36,791 nucleotides of DNA from JAPLDA01 sp043783155 (GCA_043783155.1 JAYVZS010000039.1:1-36791), one strand, 5' to 3'; shown: positions 14,880-22,896, numbered from the stretch's first letter. Notes: generated by a model from the sequence alone, not told the origin. Made by a program: numbers and translations.

Positions 14880-16586
14880 TTATTCCTTGATTAAAATTCC
14901 GGAAAAACGCTTGAGAGAACTTTCTATTATTACATAAAATAAACCATTAGATTCTTTATTCAAATAAATTTCTTTTTCAATGTTTTGATTAGCCTGCGAA
15001 ATTTTTTCAGCATATATCAATTCTCCTATCGAATTATAGATTTTTAATTCTCTTTCATCTCCTTTAAATTCACTGTTAATTTTTATTTTGAATGCGCTTC
15101 TTGCAGGGTTTGGAAAAATCGTCATCCCTCCATTTGATTCCAACTCTTGTTCTCTTACCCCAACCGTCAAATCATTTAGTTTCAAAATATACAAGCTTTC
15201 GTAAATGGTAGCTGTCAAATCAAATACTCCCGGACCGGGATCGAAGTCAACAGTTGATAAGAATTTTCCATGAATGCAAATGCTTCCATCGGGATTTATG
15301 ATCAATTTGTTCATATCGCTCCCACCAATTTTTTCAGCCCATATGAAATCTCCATTTGAATTGAGTTTTAAAACAAATACATGCTCATAGCTTGAAGAAG
15401 AAAGTGGAAATACACCAACTCCCGGATCAAAGTCATCGGTAAGGGAGAAATTACCTGCCACCCAAATATTTCCTGAACTATCTACCGCAATACTACGGGC
15501 TTCATCCGAACCTGCACCACCGATGCTTTTTGCCCAAATGAAATTACCCGTTGTATCAAGTTTAGTAATAAATATATCCTGTGAACCTAAAGAAGTCATT
15601 TGAAAAACTCCGGCACCAGGATCAAAATCAACGGTTGATTGAAAATATCCGGCACAAAAAATATGACCGGTCTGATCAGCTGTAATTGAATATCCTTCAT
15701 CTGTTGAAGAACCGCCAAAGCTTTTGGCCCATATAAAATTGCCGGCAGAATCCAGTTTGCAAATGAAAACATCCTGTGCTCCGCTGGAGGTCAGGTTAAA
15801 AATGCCCGGACCCGGATCAAAGTCCTGTGTGCCTTCGAAGTTGCCGGTTATATATAGATTGCCGGCATCGTCTTTTACAATGCTACATGTGGTAGTAAAT
15901 GACGTACCACCTAAATTCTTTGCCCAGATAAAATTTCCATTATCATCCAGCTTAATAACAAACACACTGCTTCCAAAAGAAGAAGTCAGCTGATGTGTGC
16001 CGGCGGACGGATCAAAATCAACGGTGCCTTCGAAATAACCGGTTGTATAAGTATTTCCCGTCCTGTCTGCTATCATGGAACATGCAAAATCATTTACCGC
16101 ACCCCCAATCTTTTTTGCCCATGCATAATTTCCGGACGAATCCAGCTTACAGATAAAAATGTCATAGTACTGATGGGAACTGTTAGTAAGGGTGTGAGCA
16201 CCTGCGCCTGGATCAAAGTCTACAGTTCCATTAAATCCACCTGACACATAAACATTTAATACTTCATCTGTAGAAATTGAAGCACCGTATGCTTTCCATG
16301 TACCATTCATGTGTTTTGCCCAAACCAGATTGCCGGCAGCGTTGAGTTTTGAAACAAATATATCATCCGAACTAGTTGTGGTAAAGTTCAATGAATCAGG
16401 ACCAGGATCAAAATCCTGAGTACGGAAAAACCAACCTGTAGAATACACATTTCCCATGCTATCACCGCAAATTGAATATGAATTGGAGGCAGCTTTCCCA
16501 AAAGATGCTGCCCAGTCGAAAGAGACTCCCTGGCCCAGTACCTCGGGCCCTGCAACAATCAAAGTAAATAATAAAATAATTCGCAT
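14880..16586 (-). CDS. secreted T9SS protein with seven DFDPG (SBBP-type) repeats
   Basis: 568 residues. A signal peptide MRIILLFTLIVAGPEVLGQG is followed by seven repeats of about 55 residues, each with a core like TVDFDPGAGVF..DIFICKLDSSGNFIWAKSIGG and a GN.Y.TG.F strand; DFDP occurs seven times from residue 58. Seven copies suggest a seven-bladed propeller; the DFDPG turns may bind Ca2+ (inference). The C-terminus (about 485-568, MTIFPNPARSAFKIKINSEF .. GLFYVIIESS) is a T9SS type A sorting domain. It converges on the propeller gene at 14812 and has no promoter consensus recognised. Likely a cell-surface or secreted protein of unknown ligand. Confidence 0.88.
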   Translation of the reverse strand: MRIILLFTLIVAGPEVLGQGVSFDWAASFGKAASNSYSICGDSMGNVYSTGWFFRTQDFDPGPDSLNFTTTSSDDIFVSKLNAAGNLVWAKHMNGTWKAYGASISTDEVLNVYVSGGFNGTVDFDPGAGAHTLTNSSHQYYDIFICKLDSSGNYAWAKKIGGAVNDFACSMIADRTGNTYTTGYFEGTVDFDPSAGTHQLTSSFGSSVFVIKLDDNGNFIWAKNLGGTSFTTTCSIVKDDAGNLYITGNFEGTQDFDPGPGIFNLTSSGAQDVFICKLDSAGNFIWAKSFGGSSTDEGYSITADQTGHIFCAGYFQSTVDFDPGAGVFQMTSLGSQDIFITKLDTTGNFIWAKSIGGAGSDEARSIAVDSSGNIWVAGNFSLTDDFDPGVGVFPLSSSSYEHVFVLKLNSNGDFIWAEKIGGSDMNKLIINPDGSICIHGKFLSTVDFDPGPGVFDLTATIYESLYILKLNDLTVGVREQELESNGGMTIFPNPARSAFKIKINSEFKGDERELKIYNSIGELIYAEKISQANQNIEKEIYLNKESNGLFYVIIESSLKRFSGILIKE

Positions 16587-16654
16587 TGTTTTAAATCGCT
16601 AACCATTGGAATCTAATGACAAGTTTACGAAAACTATCTAAATAATTTAGGATT

Positions 16655-16771
16655 TTATCGCAGTGGAGCAGCGTGCAGCACTTAAAGCTCCCGTAGTTTT
16701 CAAGTGGAATTTATCTTGCAAGACTAATTGGTGGTCATGCTTTATGGAATGTGAAGTTTTCGGTTGAATAA
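16655..16771 (+). pseudogene. remnant of a T9SS sorting-domain C-terminus
   Basis: Translated in the frame of CAG at 16661 it reads LSQWSSVQHLKLP, a TAG stop, then FSSGIYLARLIGGHALWNVK FSVE and TAA. This matches the last 38 residues of the intact protein at 13301-14812 (LPQWSSVQHVTLPKLSSGVY LARLISNR..NVKFFVE). DNA identity is high over about 110 bases. There is an internal stop and no start or body, so it is the 3' stump of a lost paralogue. It lies upstream of the DFDPG-repeat gene, which separates it from its intact relative. Confidence 0.85.
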
Positions 16772-16856
16772 ATTTTTACTAGACAATTCCGTTGTAAGTT
16801 ATCGTATTTCAGTTTTTTTGCTTTTTTATTAAGCTCGTATTTGCAATCAAGGCGAT

Positions 16857-16978
16857 GTGCGTTATACAGTAATAGCGATTGAAAACACGAAGGAAAGGTT
16901 TGCGCATTAGCGTGTTTTCAAGTCGCGGTTTTTCGAAGCGGAGGTTGCGCGGGGAGAAAAAATTACCTTATAACGCAC
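16857..16978. repeat. 122-base element with nested inverted repeats
   Basis: Outer arms GTGCGTTATA (16857-16866) and TATAACGCAC (16969-16978) are perfect 10-base complements. Inner arms TTGAAAACACG (16879-16889) and CGTGTTTTCAA (16911-16921) are also perfect, extended by GCGA / TCGC with one bulge. There is no protein-coding capacity. It looks like a MITE-like or structured-RNA unit. No direct target duplication was identified. Confidence 0.55.
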
Positions 16979-16988
16979 GATTCTTTTG

Positions 16989-17045
16989 GTTACTTTTCTT
17001 TTAAAGAAAAGTAACAATAATTACTTTCTAAAAGAGAAAGTTGTT
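16989..17045. repeat. perfect 13-base palindrome arms and adjacent hairpin
   Basis: GTTACTTTTCTTT (16989-17001), centre T, AAAGAAAAGTAAC (17003-17015) is a flawless inverted repeat. Directly after it ACTTTCT (17023-17029), loop AAAAG, AGAAAGT (17035-17041) forms a second hairpin. They lie between the nested element and the receiver-helix gene end. No coding function. Confidence 0.6.
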
Positions 17046-17109
17046 GCCGGAGTTTTCATATCCGTATCAATTGAAATAGATTCTTGCAGAATGACCGGCC
17101 GAAGTTGAC

Positions 17110-17160
17110 CGCAAAGCATCCAACTTCTATCTTCCAACCCCCAGCTCTACATCCAACCCG
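17110..17160. repeat. reverse-orientation TTGGATGT/TTGGAAG repeat at a gene end
   Basis: On the minus strand the DNA reads GGGTTGGATGTAGAGCTGGG, then GGTTGGAAGATAGAAGTTGG ATGC. The final codons (GGT TGG ATG TAG) of the receiver-helix gene ending at 17147 lie inside it, so the repeat supplies that gene's stop codon. Similar units lie at 13229-13260 and 29501-29555. Confidence 0.5.
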
Positions 17161-17665
17161 GATGATCCGTAATCTTTCCCGCACGGTAAAGAATAAAAAC
17201 CGCGATGATTGTAAGAACAAAAGCAATGGCGAAAACAACGGTGAGTTTTTTATATAGCCTGGCTTCGCCCTGAATTTTCAGTCGCTTGATGATATTAAAA
17301 ATAACATTTTCGGAACGGTGAAAGGCGCTTTCACTTTTTACAATGTAGTCGAACGCTCCGTATTTCATTGAGTTCACAGCTACTTCAATTTTATCCTGAC
17401 CGCTGAACATCACCACTTCCGTTTCCGGTTGCGCTGCTTTTATTTCTTTCAGGATTTCGCTGCCGTTCATGGCATCCTTCCCGACTTTGTCGAAATTATA
17501 ATCAAGAAAAATAATTTGCGGAGCGAGTGAAATGTTTTTTAAACATTCTTCTCCCGAGTGATATACTTTTATGTCGAACGTCGAGTATTTACTCAGGTAA
17601 TCCTGCAGCATCATCGCCTGCATCGGATCATCATCTACAATAAAGATTGTTTTTACTTGTTTCAT
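17147..17665 (-). CDS. response-regulator receiver domain with a C-terminal membrane helix
   Basis: 172 residues. The receiver domain (1-125) has the acidic pocket DDD (11-13), phospho-acceptor D55 in IIFLDYNF, S/T position in VVMFSGQD and the lysine in FDYIVKSE. Instead of a DNA-binding or enzyme domain, a basic linker (KRLKIQGEARLYKK) leads to one hydrophobic helix, LTVVFAIAFVLTIIAVFILY (about 144-163), and a short tail. The receiver is therefore anchored to the inner face of the cytoplasmic membrane. It follows the Hpt gene in the same direction, 55 bases away, so it may accept phosphate from it (inference). The last codons fall in a dispersed repeat, so the C-terminus may be altered. Confidence 0.82.
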   Translation of the reverse strand: MKQVKTIFIVDDDPMQAMMLQDYLSKYSTFDIKVYHSGEECLKNISLAPQIIFLDYNFDKVGKDAMNGSEILKEIKAAQPETEVVMFSGQDKIEVAVNSMKYGAFDYIVKSESAFHRSENVIFNIIKRLKIQGEARLYKKLTVVFAIAFVLTIIAVFILYRAGKITDHPGWM

Positions 17666-17720
17666 CTGTATGTATTTTGTGCGTTAAAAATAGAAAAAGT
17701 TTCGATTGACAACGTATTGT

Positions 17721-18074
17721 TTACGATGCTTTATTCACTTCCTGTTGTAATTCCACAATCGCTTTCCCACAGATATCTTTGAACGTATTCAACAGATCCG
17801 GCAATTGCTCAAGATTGATTTTATCGCCCGCGTATTGTTCAATGGTTTTAATCAACCCTTCTCCGGGTTTTATACCCATATATGTTATCTGGGGTTTCAG
17901 ACTGTGAGCAGTTGCTCTCAGTCCGTCATAATTATTACTCTGTAACAAACTTTGCATGGCATCTAATTGTCCCGGACACATCTGCAGGAAGATATTGATG
18001 TACTTGTTCATCTTCTCTTTGTTTCCACCGGTGAAAGACTGAAGAAAGGTAAGGTCGGTAATGCGGTCGCTCAT
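17721..18074 (-). CDS. histidine phosphotransfer (Hpt) protein
   Basis: 117 residues of mainly helical sequence with the Hpt signature: phospho-accepting H57 in LRATAHSLKPQ, preceded by FLQMCPGQLDAMQSLLQSNN and followed by TYMGIKPGEGLIKTIEQY. A single four-helix Hpt domain and nothing else. Such proteins carry phosphate from the receiver of a hybrid kinase to a response regulator. It lies 28 bases after the hybrid kinase gene and before the membrane-anchored receiver, which fits a relay of kinase REC D463 to H57 to D55 (inference from order). Confidence 0.88.
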   Translation of the reverse strand: MSDRITDLTFLQSFTGGNKEKMNKYINIFLQMCPGQLDAMQSLLQSNNYDGLRATAHSLKPQITYMGIKPGEGLIKTIEQYAGDKINLEQLPDLLNTFKDICGKAIVELQQEVNKAS

Positions 18075-18102
18075 GTTTTTGTTTTTAAAATTATAGTTCT
18101 GA

Positions 18103-19719
18103 TTAGTTTTTTTTATTCTTCCGGGATACTTCTACTATTTTATTCATCAAATCCTGCGGTACGAAAGGTTTGGCAATGTATTCATCCATGCCGGCTTCAA
18201 AACACCGGTCCACTTCGTCTTTTGTAACATTGGCAGTCATGGCAATGATAGCCGTTTTATTTTTCGGCGTTGGAAATGTTTTTCGGATTTGTTCAGTGGC
18301 TTCGAAGCCGTCCATTTCTGGCATCTGAATATCCATCAGGATCACATCGTACTCATTTTCTTTCAGTTTCAGCAACGCTTCATTACCGTTTTCGGCAACG
18401 TCAATCAAAATATCTTTTTGTAATTCTTCCAGCGTATCAATGGCTACTATCCGGTTGAACTGGTTGTCTTCCACCAATAATATTTTCAACCCTTTGAGTT
18501 CATCAGGAGAAACATCACTTTCGTTCAGCATCTTTCTCCCGATCTCTTCCGCTGAACCGATCTCATACGGTATTTTGAAACCGAATGTGGTTCCCGAACC
18601 ATACCGGCTGTGCACATAGATAGAACCTCCCTGCAATTCGATCAACTGTTTGGAAATAGTTAAACCTAAACCGGTACCGCCAAATCTGCGTGTGGTATCA
18701 CTACTTGCCTGTGAAAAACTTTCGAAAATTTTATAGAGCTTGTCTTCCGGTATTCCGATCCCTGTATCTGTCACAGCGAATTCAGCCATCACCTGATTGC
18801 CGGATGAACTCATGAGAGTAGCTGCAATGTTCACGGAACCTTTCTCCGTGAACTTGATCGCGTTCCCTGCGAGGTTAATGAGAATCTGGTTCAGCCGGAC
18901 AGGATCACCCTTCAACGCTATGGGCAATTTTTCATCAATGGTGTACGTCAACTGCAATTGTTTTTCTTCTGCATTAAAATGCACAGTATGAAAAACTGTT
19001 TCGATGACATCGCTGATGAGAAAATCAATTTTCTCAAACTCCATTTTTCCTGCTTCAATTTTTGAAAGATCAAGGATGTCGTTGATGATGACTAACAGGT
19101 TCTCGGAAGATTTCTTAATGATGTTGAGATATTTTTTCTGCGCCTCTTCCATGTCCGACTTGATGAGCAGGTTGGTCATACCGATAATGGAGTTCATAGG
19201 TGTCCTGATCTCATGACTCATGTTCGCAAGAAACTGCTGCTTGAATTTTTCGGATTGCTCGGCCCGCTCTTTATCCAATATCGACTGACCAAGTTGTTCG
19301 CGTGCAAGCAGGCCCTGCCTGATGAGACGCTGTTCGTCGATGGTTTTGTAAATGGTAGTTTCTAAATCGGTAAAGTCAATGGGTTTGGTAATGAAATCAA
19401 AAGCCCCGCGGTTCATAGCGGTGCGGATGTTTCCGAGATCGCCGTATGCTGACACTACAATCGCTTTGGAACGTTTCTGTTGCTCTTTGATTTTGACCAG
19501 GAGTGTGAGCCCGTCCATCACCGGCATGTTGATGTCGGTGAGAATGAGATCAAAATCAGTCGCACCATTCATTTTATCAAGCGCTTCGAGCCCGTTGCCT
19601 GCAAAATCAAAGACAATCTCATTGCTTTTTATTTTGTTTCGAAAGCGCTGCCTGATGAGTATTTCCAGATCCGGCTCATCGTCTACAACTAAAATTCTTG
19701 CCGGTATTTCCTGGGTCAT
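18103..19719 (-). CDS. hybrid histidine kinase, REC-HisKA-HATPase-REC
   Basis: 538 residues, no membrane segment, so cytosolic. Domains: receiver 1 at 1-130 with D62 (LILTDINMPVMDG); coiled linker 130-165; HisKA at about 160-228 with H169 in FLANMSHEIRTPMNS; HATPase at 270-385 with N-box NLAGNAIKFTE, G1 DTGIGIPEDK, F-box and G2 GGTGLGLTISK; receiver 2 at 410-535 with D463 in VILMDIQMPEMDG. The N-terminal receiver in place of a sensor suggests input comes from another kinase. Receiver 1 is similar to the stand-alone regulator at 19814-20203 (both FR..S.E..F.FA..G), probably by duplication. Same-direction genes before and after make a signalling operon. Confidence 0.93.
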   Translation of the reverse strand: MTQEIPARILVVDDEPDLEILIRQRFRNKIKSNEIVFDFAGNGLEALDKMNGATDFDLILTDINMPVMDGLTLLVKIKEQQKRSKAIVVSAYGDLGNIRTAMNRGAFDFITKPIDFTDLETTIYKTIDEQRLIRQGLLAREQLGQSILDKERAEQSEKFKQQFLANMSHEIRTPMNSIIGMTNLLIKSDMEEAQKKYLNIIKKSSENLLVIINDILDLSKIEAGKMEFEKIDFLISDVIETVFHTVHFNAEEKQLQLTYTIDEKLPIALKGDPVRLNQILINLAGNAIKFTEKGSVNIAATLMSSSGNQVMAEFAVTDTGIGIPEDKLYKIFESFSQASSDTTRRFGGTGLGLTISKQLIELQGGSIYVHSRYGSGTTFGFKIPYEIGSAEEIGRKMLNESDVSPDELKGLKILLVEDNQFNRIVAIDTLEELQKDILIDVAENGNEALLKLKENEYDVILMDIQMPEMDGFEATEQIRKTFPTPKNKTAIIAMTANVTKDEVDRCFEAGMDEYIAKPFVPQDLMNKIVEVSRKNKKN

Positions 19720-19813
19720 ATCAGAGAATGGATGATGTTGGTATTGATTGTATGAAAATACATTTATTTAAATCCTCCCGCAAACATCTTGTGGAGGCCT
19801 GTTTCAAGAGAGA

Positions 19814-20203
19814 TTAACCTTCGAGTTCACTTTTCATCTTGTATATTTTTTCTTTCAGCGCTTTAAAATCAACGGGCTTGGTAACAAAGTCGTTTGCTCC
19901 GATCGACATGGCTTGTTTATAATTATTTTCGTCACCATACGCGGTCACCATCATGACTTTTAACGTTGGGAATTCTTTGCGGATTATTTTCAACAGTTCA
20001 AGTCCCGTCATACCCGGCATATTAATATCAGAGAGTACAAGTACGATGTCGAACGGATCGAGTGTACGCAGGTAAACCATGGCGTCTTCACCGCTGAAAG
20101 CAAAATGAAATTTGAATTCATTGCTGCTTAATTCTTTTCTGAATCGCTGTACAAAAAGCAATTCCACATCCTGTTCATCGTCAACAATCAGAATATTGAT
20201 CAT
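19814..20203 (-). CDS. single-domain response regulator (CheY-like)
   Basis: 129 residues, receiver domain only. Acidic pocket DDE (8-10), phospho-acceptor D59 in VLVLSDINMPGMTGLEL, T in MMVTAYGD and lysine in NDFVTKPVDF are intact. No output domain, so it likely signals through protein contacts, or acts as a phosphate store for the downstream hybrid kinase. It resembles the first receiver of that kinase closely. First gene of the four-gene cluster; 94 bases separate it from the kinase, and no consensus promoter was found in front. Confidence 0.9.
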   Translation of the reverse strand: MINILIVDDEQDVELLFVQRFRKELSSNEFKFHFAFSGEDAMVYLRTLDPFDIVLVLSDINMPGMTGLELLKIIRKEFPTLKVMMVTAYGDENNYKQAMSIGANDFVTKPVDFKALKEKIYKMKSELEG

Positions 20204-20303
20204 CCGGTTTAAAATTAAAGTGAGTAAAAATAAAATTTATTTGCCTGTAGTTACAAGGAAGGTGAAAATTTCATCCGTTTTTCTCTGAATGTCTTAAAAA
20301 GCG

Positions 20304-20341
20304 GAGCTGGCAGTCCTGCTTACTGCAGCTGCCAACTGCCA
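20304..20341. repeat. GGCAGT/CAGCTGCC intergenic repeat
   Basis: gagctggcagtcctgcttac then tgcagctgccaactgcca: AGCTGGCAGT pairs with ACTGCAGCT with one bulge. It belongs to the same GTTGGCA/TTTGCA-type filler seen in the atp operon. Confidence 0.45.
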
Positions 20342-20375
20342 CATTTTTCTTTCGCTATCAAGTTCTACTTTCTTT

Positions 20376-20383
20376 TACCTTTG
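20376..20383 (+). promoter_or_regulatory. -7 element for pdxA
   Basis: TACCTTTG followed by C matches TAnnTTTG and lies 19 bases before the pdxA ATG. A clear TTTG at -33 was not found. Confidence 0.5.
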
Positions 20384-20402
20384 CCATGATTAATTTGAAA
20401 CT

Positions 20403-21470
20403 ATGAGCAATCCGCAAGATCAGGAAGGAAAAATAAAAATCGGGATTACCTGTGGCGATGTAAACGGCATCGGGCTGGAAGTGATCATGAAAACGTTTCT
20501 TGATAACCGCATGCACCAGGTTTGCACACCGGTAATTTATGCCAGCAACAAACTCGTTTCCGCGCAGCGAAAACTTCTGAACCTCACCGAATTTAATTAC
20601 AATACAGTGCGAAGCAGTAACGACATCATTCTTCGTAAAACGAATGTGATCAATTGCTGGGAAGAAGAAATTCCTGTTGAATGGGGGAAGTCGACGGAGC
20701 TCTCCGGCAAATATGCATTACGTTCTATCCAGGCAGCCGTAAATGATCTGAAAGAAAAAAAAATTGACGCATTGGTAACGGCTCCCATCAACAAACACAA
20801 CATACAAAGTCCGGAGTTTAAATTTCCGGGACACACAGAATATTTCGCTTCTGTTTTTAATTCGTCAGATCACCTGATGTTTTTGGTAAGTGATAACCTC
20901 CGCGTGGCCACGGTTTCCGGGCATGTTCCGATTAAAAATTTAAGTACAGATATCAGCGTTGAAAAAATTCTGAGTAAACTTCGTCTCATGAACCAATCAC
21001 TGAAAAGAGATTTCGGAATCCGTAAACCTAAACTTGCCGTACTTGGATTAAATCCTCATGCCGGCGATAACGGTTTACTCGGATCAGAAGAAAAAGACAT
21101 CATCATTCCTGCGGTAAAGAAAGCATCAGAAGAAAATATTTTTGTTTACGGTCCGTATTCTGCCGACGGGTTCTTCGGATCCAGTGCGTATGCAAAGTTT
21201 GATGCTGTGCTTGGTATGTACCACGATCAGGGATTGGTTCCCTTTAAAGCATTGAGTTTTACTTCAGGCGTCAATTTCACTGCTGGTCTTCCGATTATCA
21301 GAACATCTCCGGATCACGGCACTGCCTACGACATTGCAGGAAAAGGAACTGCTTCGGAAGATTCGATGCGGGAAGCGATTTATTATGCATGCGACATTTT
21401 GCGCAAGCGACAGGAGTATGATGAGATTAACGCGAACCCATTGGCATTTTCAAAACAAAGCAGGGAGTAA
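20403..21470 (+). CDS. pdxA: 4-hydroxythreonine-4-phosphate dehydrogenase PdxA
   Basis: 355 residues. PdxA oxidises 4-phosphohydroxy-L-threonine in the DXP-dependent pyridoxal phosphate pathway, a cytosolic NAD-dependent metalloenzyme. Family motifs are GITCGDVNGIG (14-24), TAPINKHNI (126-134), FPGHTEYFA and the three metal-ligand histidines H174 (VSGHVPI), H219 (LNPHAGD) and H274 (MYHDQGLVPFK), all present; TSPDHGTAYDIAG follows. The length exceeds the E. coli protein by about 25 residues, mostly in the 60-110 region, as is usual in Bacteroidota. Diverges from the response-regulator operon. A dispersed repeat begins directly after the stop codon. Confidence 0.95.
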   Translation: MSNPQDQEGKIKIGITCGDVNGIGLEVIMKTFLDNRMHQVCTPVIYASNKLVSAQRKLLNLTEFNYNTVRSSNDIILRKTNVINCWEEEIPVEWGKSTELSGKYALRSIQAAVNDLKEKKIDALVTAPINKHNIQSPEFKFPGHTEYFASVFNSSDHLMFLVSDNLRVATVSGHVPIKNLSTDISVEKILSKLRLMNQSLKRDFGIRKPKLAVLGLNPHAGDNGLLGSEEKDIIIPAVKKASEENIFVYGPYSADGFFGSSAYAKFDAVLGMYHDQGLVPFKALSFTSGVNFTAGLPIIRTSPDHGTAYDIAGKGTASEDSMREAIYYACDILRKRQEYDEINANPLAFSKQSRE

Positions 21471-21504
21471 CCTCACCCCCGGCCCTCTCCAAAAGAGAGG
21501 GGAG
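21471..21504. repeat. GC-rich hairpin repeat after pdxA
   Basis: CCTCACCCCCGGCCCTCTCC then AAAAGAGAGGGGAG: CCCTCTC pairs with GAGAGGG around a short A-rich loop. It directly follows the pdxA TAA and could end its transcription although no T-run follows. It is the cleanest copy of the family also present in two coding regions. Confidence 0.75.
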
Positions 21505-21515
21505 ATAGGTATCTT

Positions 21516-22784
21516 TTATTCGAAACAGATTTTACGGGTTGTTGTTTTTCCGTTTGCAATTATTTTCAGAAAATATATTCCGGCATTTAGATTTCCTCTA
21601 TCGAGACGAACATGTGAGGCAGAAATATTTTCTGCGTTTCGTACTATTCTTCCTGTCACATCAAGCAATTCAATTTTTTGAGCCGAAGAGTTTTTCAGAT
21701 CGATCAGTATATAACCGGATGCAGGATTCGGGTAAGCGGAAACATCATTCTCCGGAGAAATCAGTTCAGGCACGGATACTTGTATGAATGTATTTGGCAA
21801 AGGATTCAGATCAGTTGGTATACATCCCATGTATTGATAAAGAAAATTACTGACGAAGCGAACGGTTGTATCCATGTACGCTATGCTTCCTGCATACGGA
21901 ACATGGCTGGCTCCGTAGTAAGTATACATGACATTCCATACTCCAATACTATCCGCATGATTATTCACCGAATAACTACCGTCAACTACCATGATCGGAA
22001 AAATATTCAGAATATAAAGCATAGCAGTAGCATACGGAACAATATTATCAGCTGTTCCATGCATGCTGCACAATGGAATATCACCGTTCACCATCCAATT
22101 TTTATTTCCGAGTGCTCCGCATAAATTCACTACGGCATTCACGGAAGAAGAATAACCGGGGTTGCCGCTATTGCCTTCTATGCTACCGATCACTGTTGTA
22201 TCAATGCCCGCAGGAAGCTCGGAAGGTTGATTGAGATAAGCCAGATGAAGTGCGGTAAATGCACCGGCAGAACTTCCTGCAGCAATCACCAGGTTTGAAT
22301 CAATCCTATAGGTATTAACGGTTGCTGCATCTTTCCTGAAAAAACGAATGGCCGCTTTCATATCCTGAACGGCTCTGTAAACGGCCTGTGAAGCCGATGC
22401 CTGGCTTGGAGGTACTGGCATGCCTAAACGATAATTAATCGATGCGCAAACGTATCCGCGTTTTGCGAAATGATTACACAGCGAAGTAACGTCTCCATCA
22501 TTTTTTGTTCCGCCTATAAAACTTCCACCATGAGCCCAAACGATTAAAGGCCTGATGGAGGCGGTGTCGCCAGTTGGTTCATAAATATCCATGGTCAATA
22601 CAACGTTTGCTCCTGTATAATCTGTGTTTGAACCAAATGCTGTGTCACTGGTGACTGTTACGCCGGAAAAAATTTCCTGGTCGTACCTTGCAGAACCGCA
22701 ATATCCTGTTACAATCTGGGAATAGCTTTGAATAAAAAAAAGCATAAAGGAAATTGTCAGGAGTTTTTGTATGTATGTTTTCAT
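21516..22784 (-). CDS. secreted T9SS alpha/beta-hydrolase (esterase-like)
   Basis: 422 residues from the ATG at 22784, chosen because MKTYIQKLLTISFMLFFIQSYSQ is a clean signal peptide; an ATG eight codons upstream is less likely. Catalytic elements are the oxyanion loop HGG (85-87), nucleophile S172 in AAGSSAGAF, acid D247 in HGTADNIVP and H294 in GASHVPYAG. This is the BD-FAE/carboxylesterase pattern. The C-terminus (about 340-422, VPELISPENDVSAYPNPASGY .. GIYFLKIIANGKT) is a T9SS type A sorting domain. Substrate unknown. It is a paralogue of the adjacent 518-residue gene, which lacks the nucleophile. A terminator separates the two. Confidence 0.87.
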   Translation of the reverse strand: MKTYIQKLLTISFMLFFIQSYSQIVTGYCGSARYDQEIFSGVTVTSDTAFGSNTDYTGANVVLTMDIYEPTGDTASIRPLIVWAHGGSFIGGTKNDGDVTSLCNHFAKRGYVCASINYRLGMPVPPSQASASQAVYRAVQDMKAAIRFFRKDAATVNTYRIDSNLVIAAGSSAGAFTALHLAYLNQPSELPAGIDTTVIGSIEGNSGNPGYSSSVNAVVNLCGALGNKNWMVNGDIPLCSMHGTADNIVPYATAMLYILNIFPIMVVDGSYSVNNHADSIGVWNVMYTYYGASHVPYAGSIAYMDTTVRFVSNFLYQYMGCIPTDLNPLPNTFIQVSVPELISPENDVSAYPNPASGYILIDLKNSSAQKIELLDVTGRIVRNAENISASHVRLDRGNLNAGIYFLKIIANGKTTTRKICFE

Positions 22785-22846
22785 CTGTGTAGTTTTATTC
22801 ATTCTCAATATCCTGCAAGTAATAAAAAAAATTGATAGAACAAATG

Positions 22847-22874
22847 AAAAAGCCGCCTTTAAGCGGCGGCTTTT
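22847..22874 (-). terminator. strong intrinsic terminator between the hydrolase paralogues
   Basis: AAAA-GCCGCC (22852-22857), short loop, GGCGGC (22865-22870)-TTTT. On the minus strand the GC stem is followed by CTTTTTC, so it ends the 22897-24453 transcript; the A/T flanks make it usable in both directions. Confidence 0.85.
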
Positions 22875-22896
22875 AAAAATATATTGATAGACAGAA

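Noticed and set aside
16981..17045. terminator for the receiver-helix gene
   Set aside because: The palindromes are more than 100 bases after the stop and have no clean T-run after a GC stem; reported as repeats.
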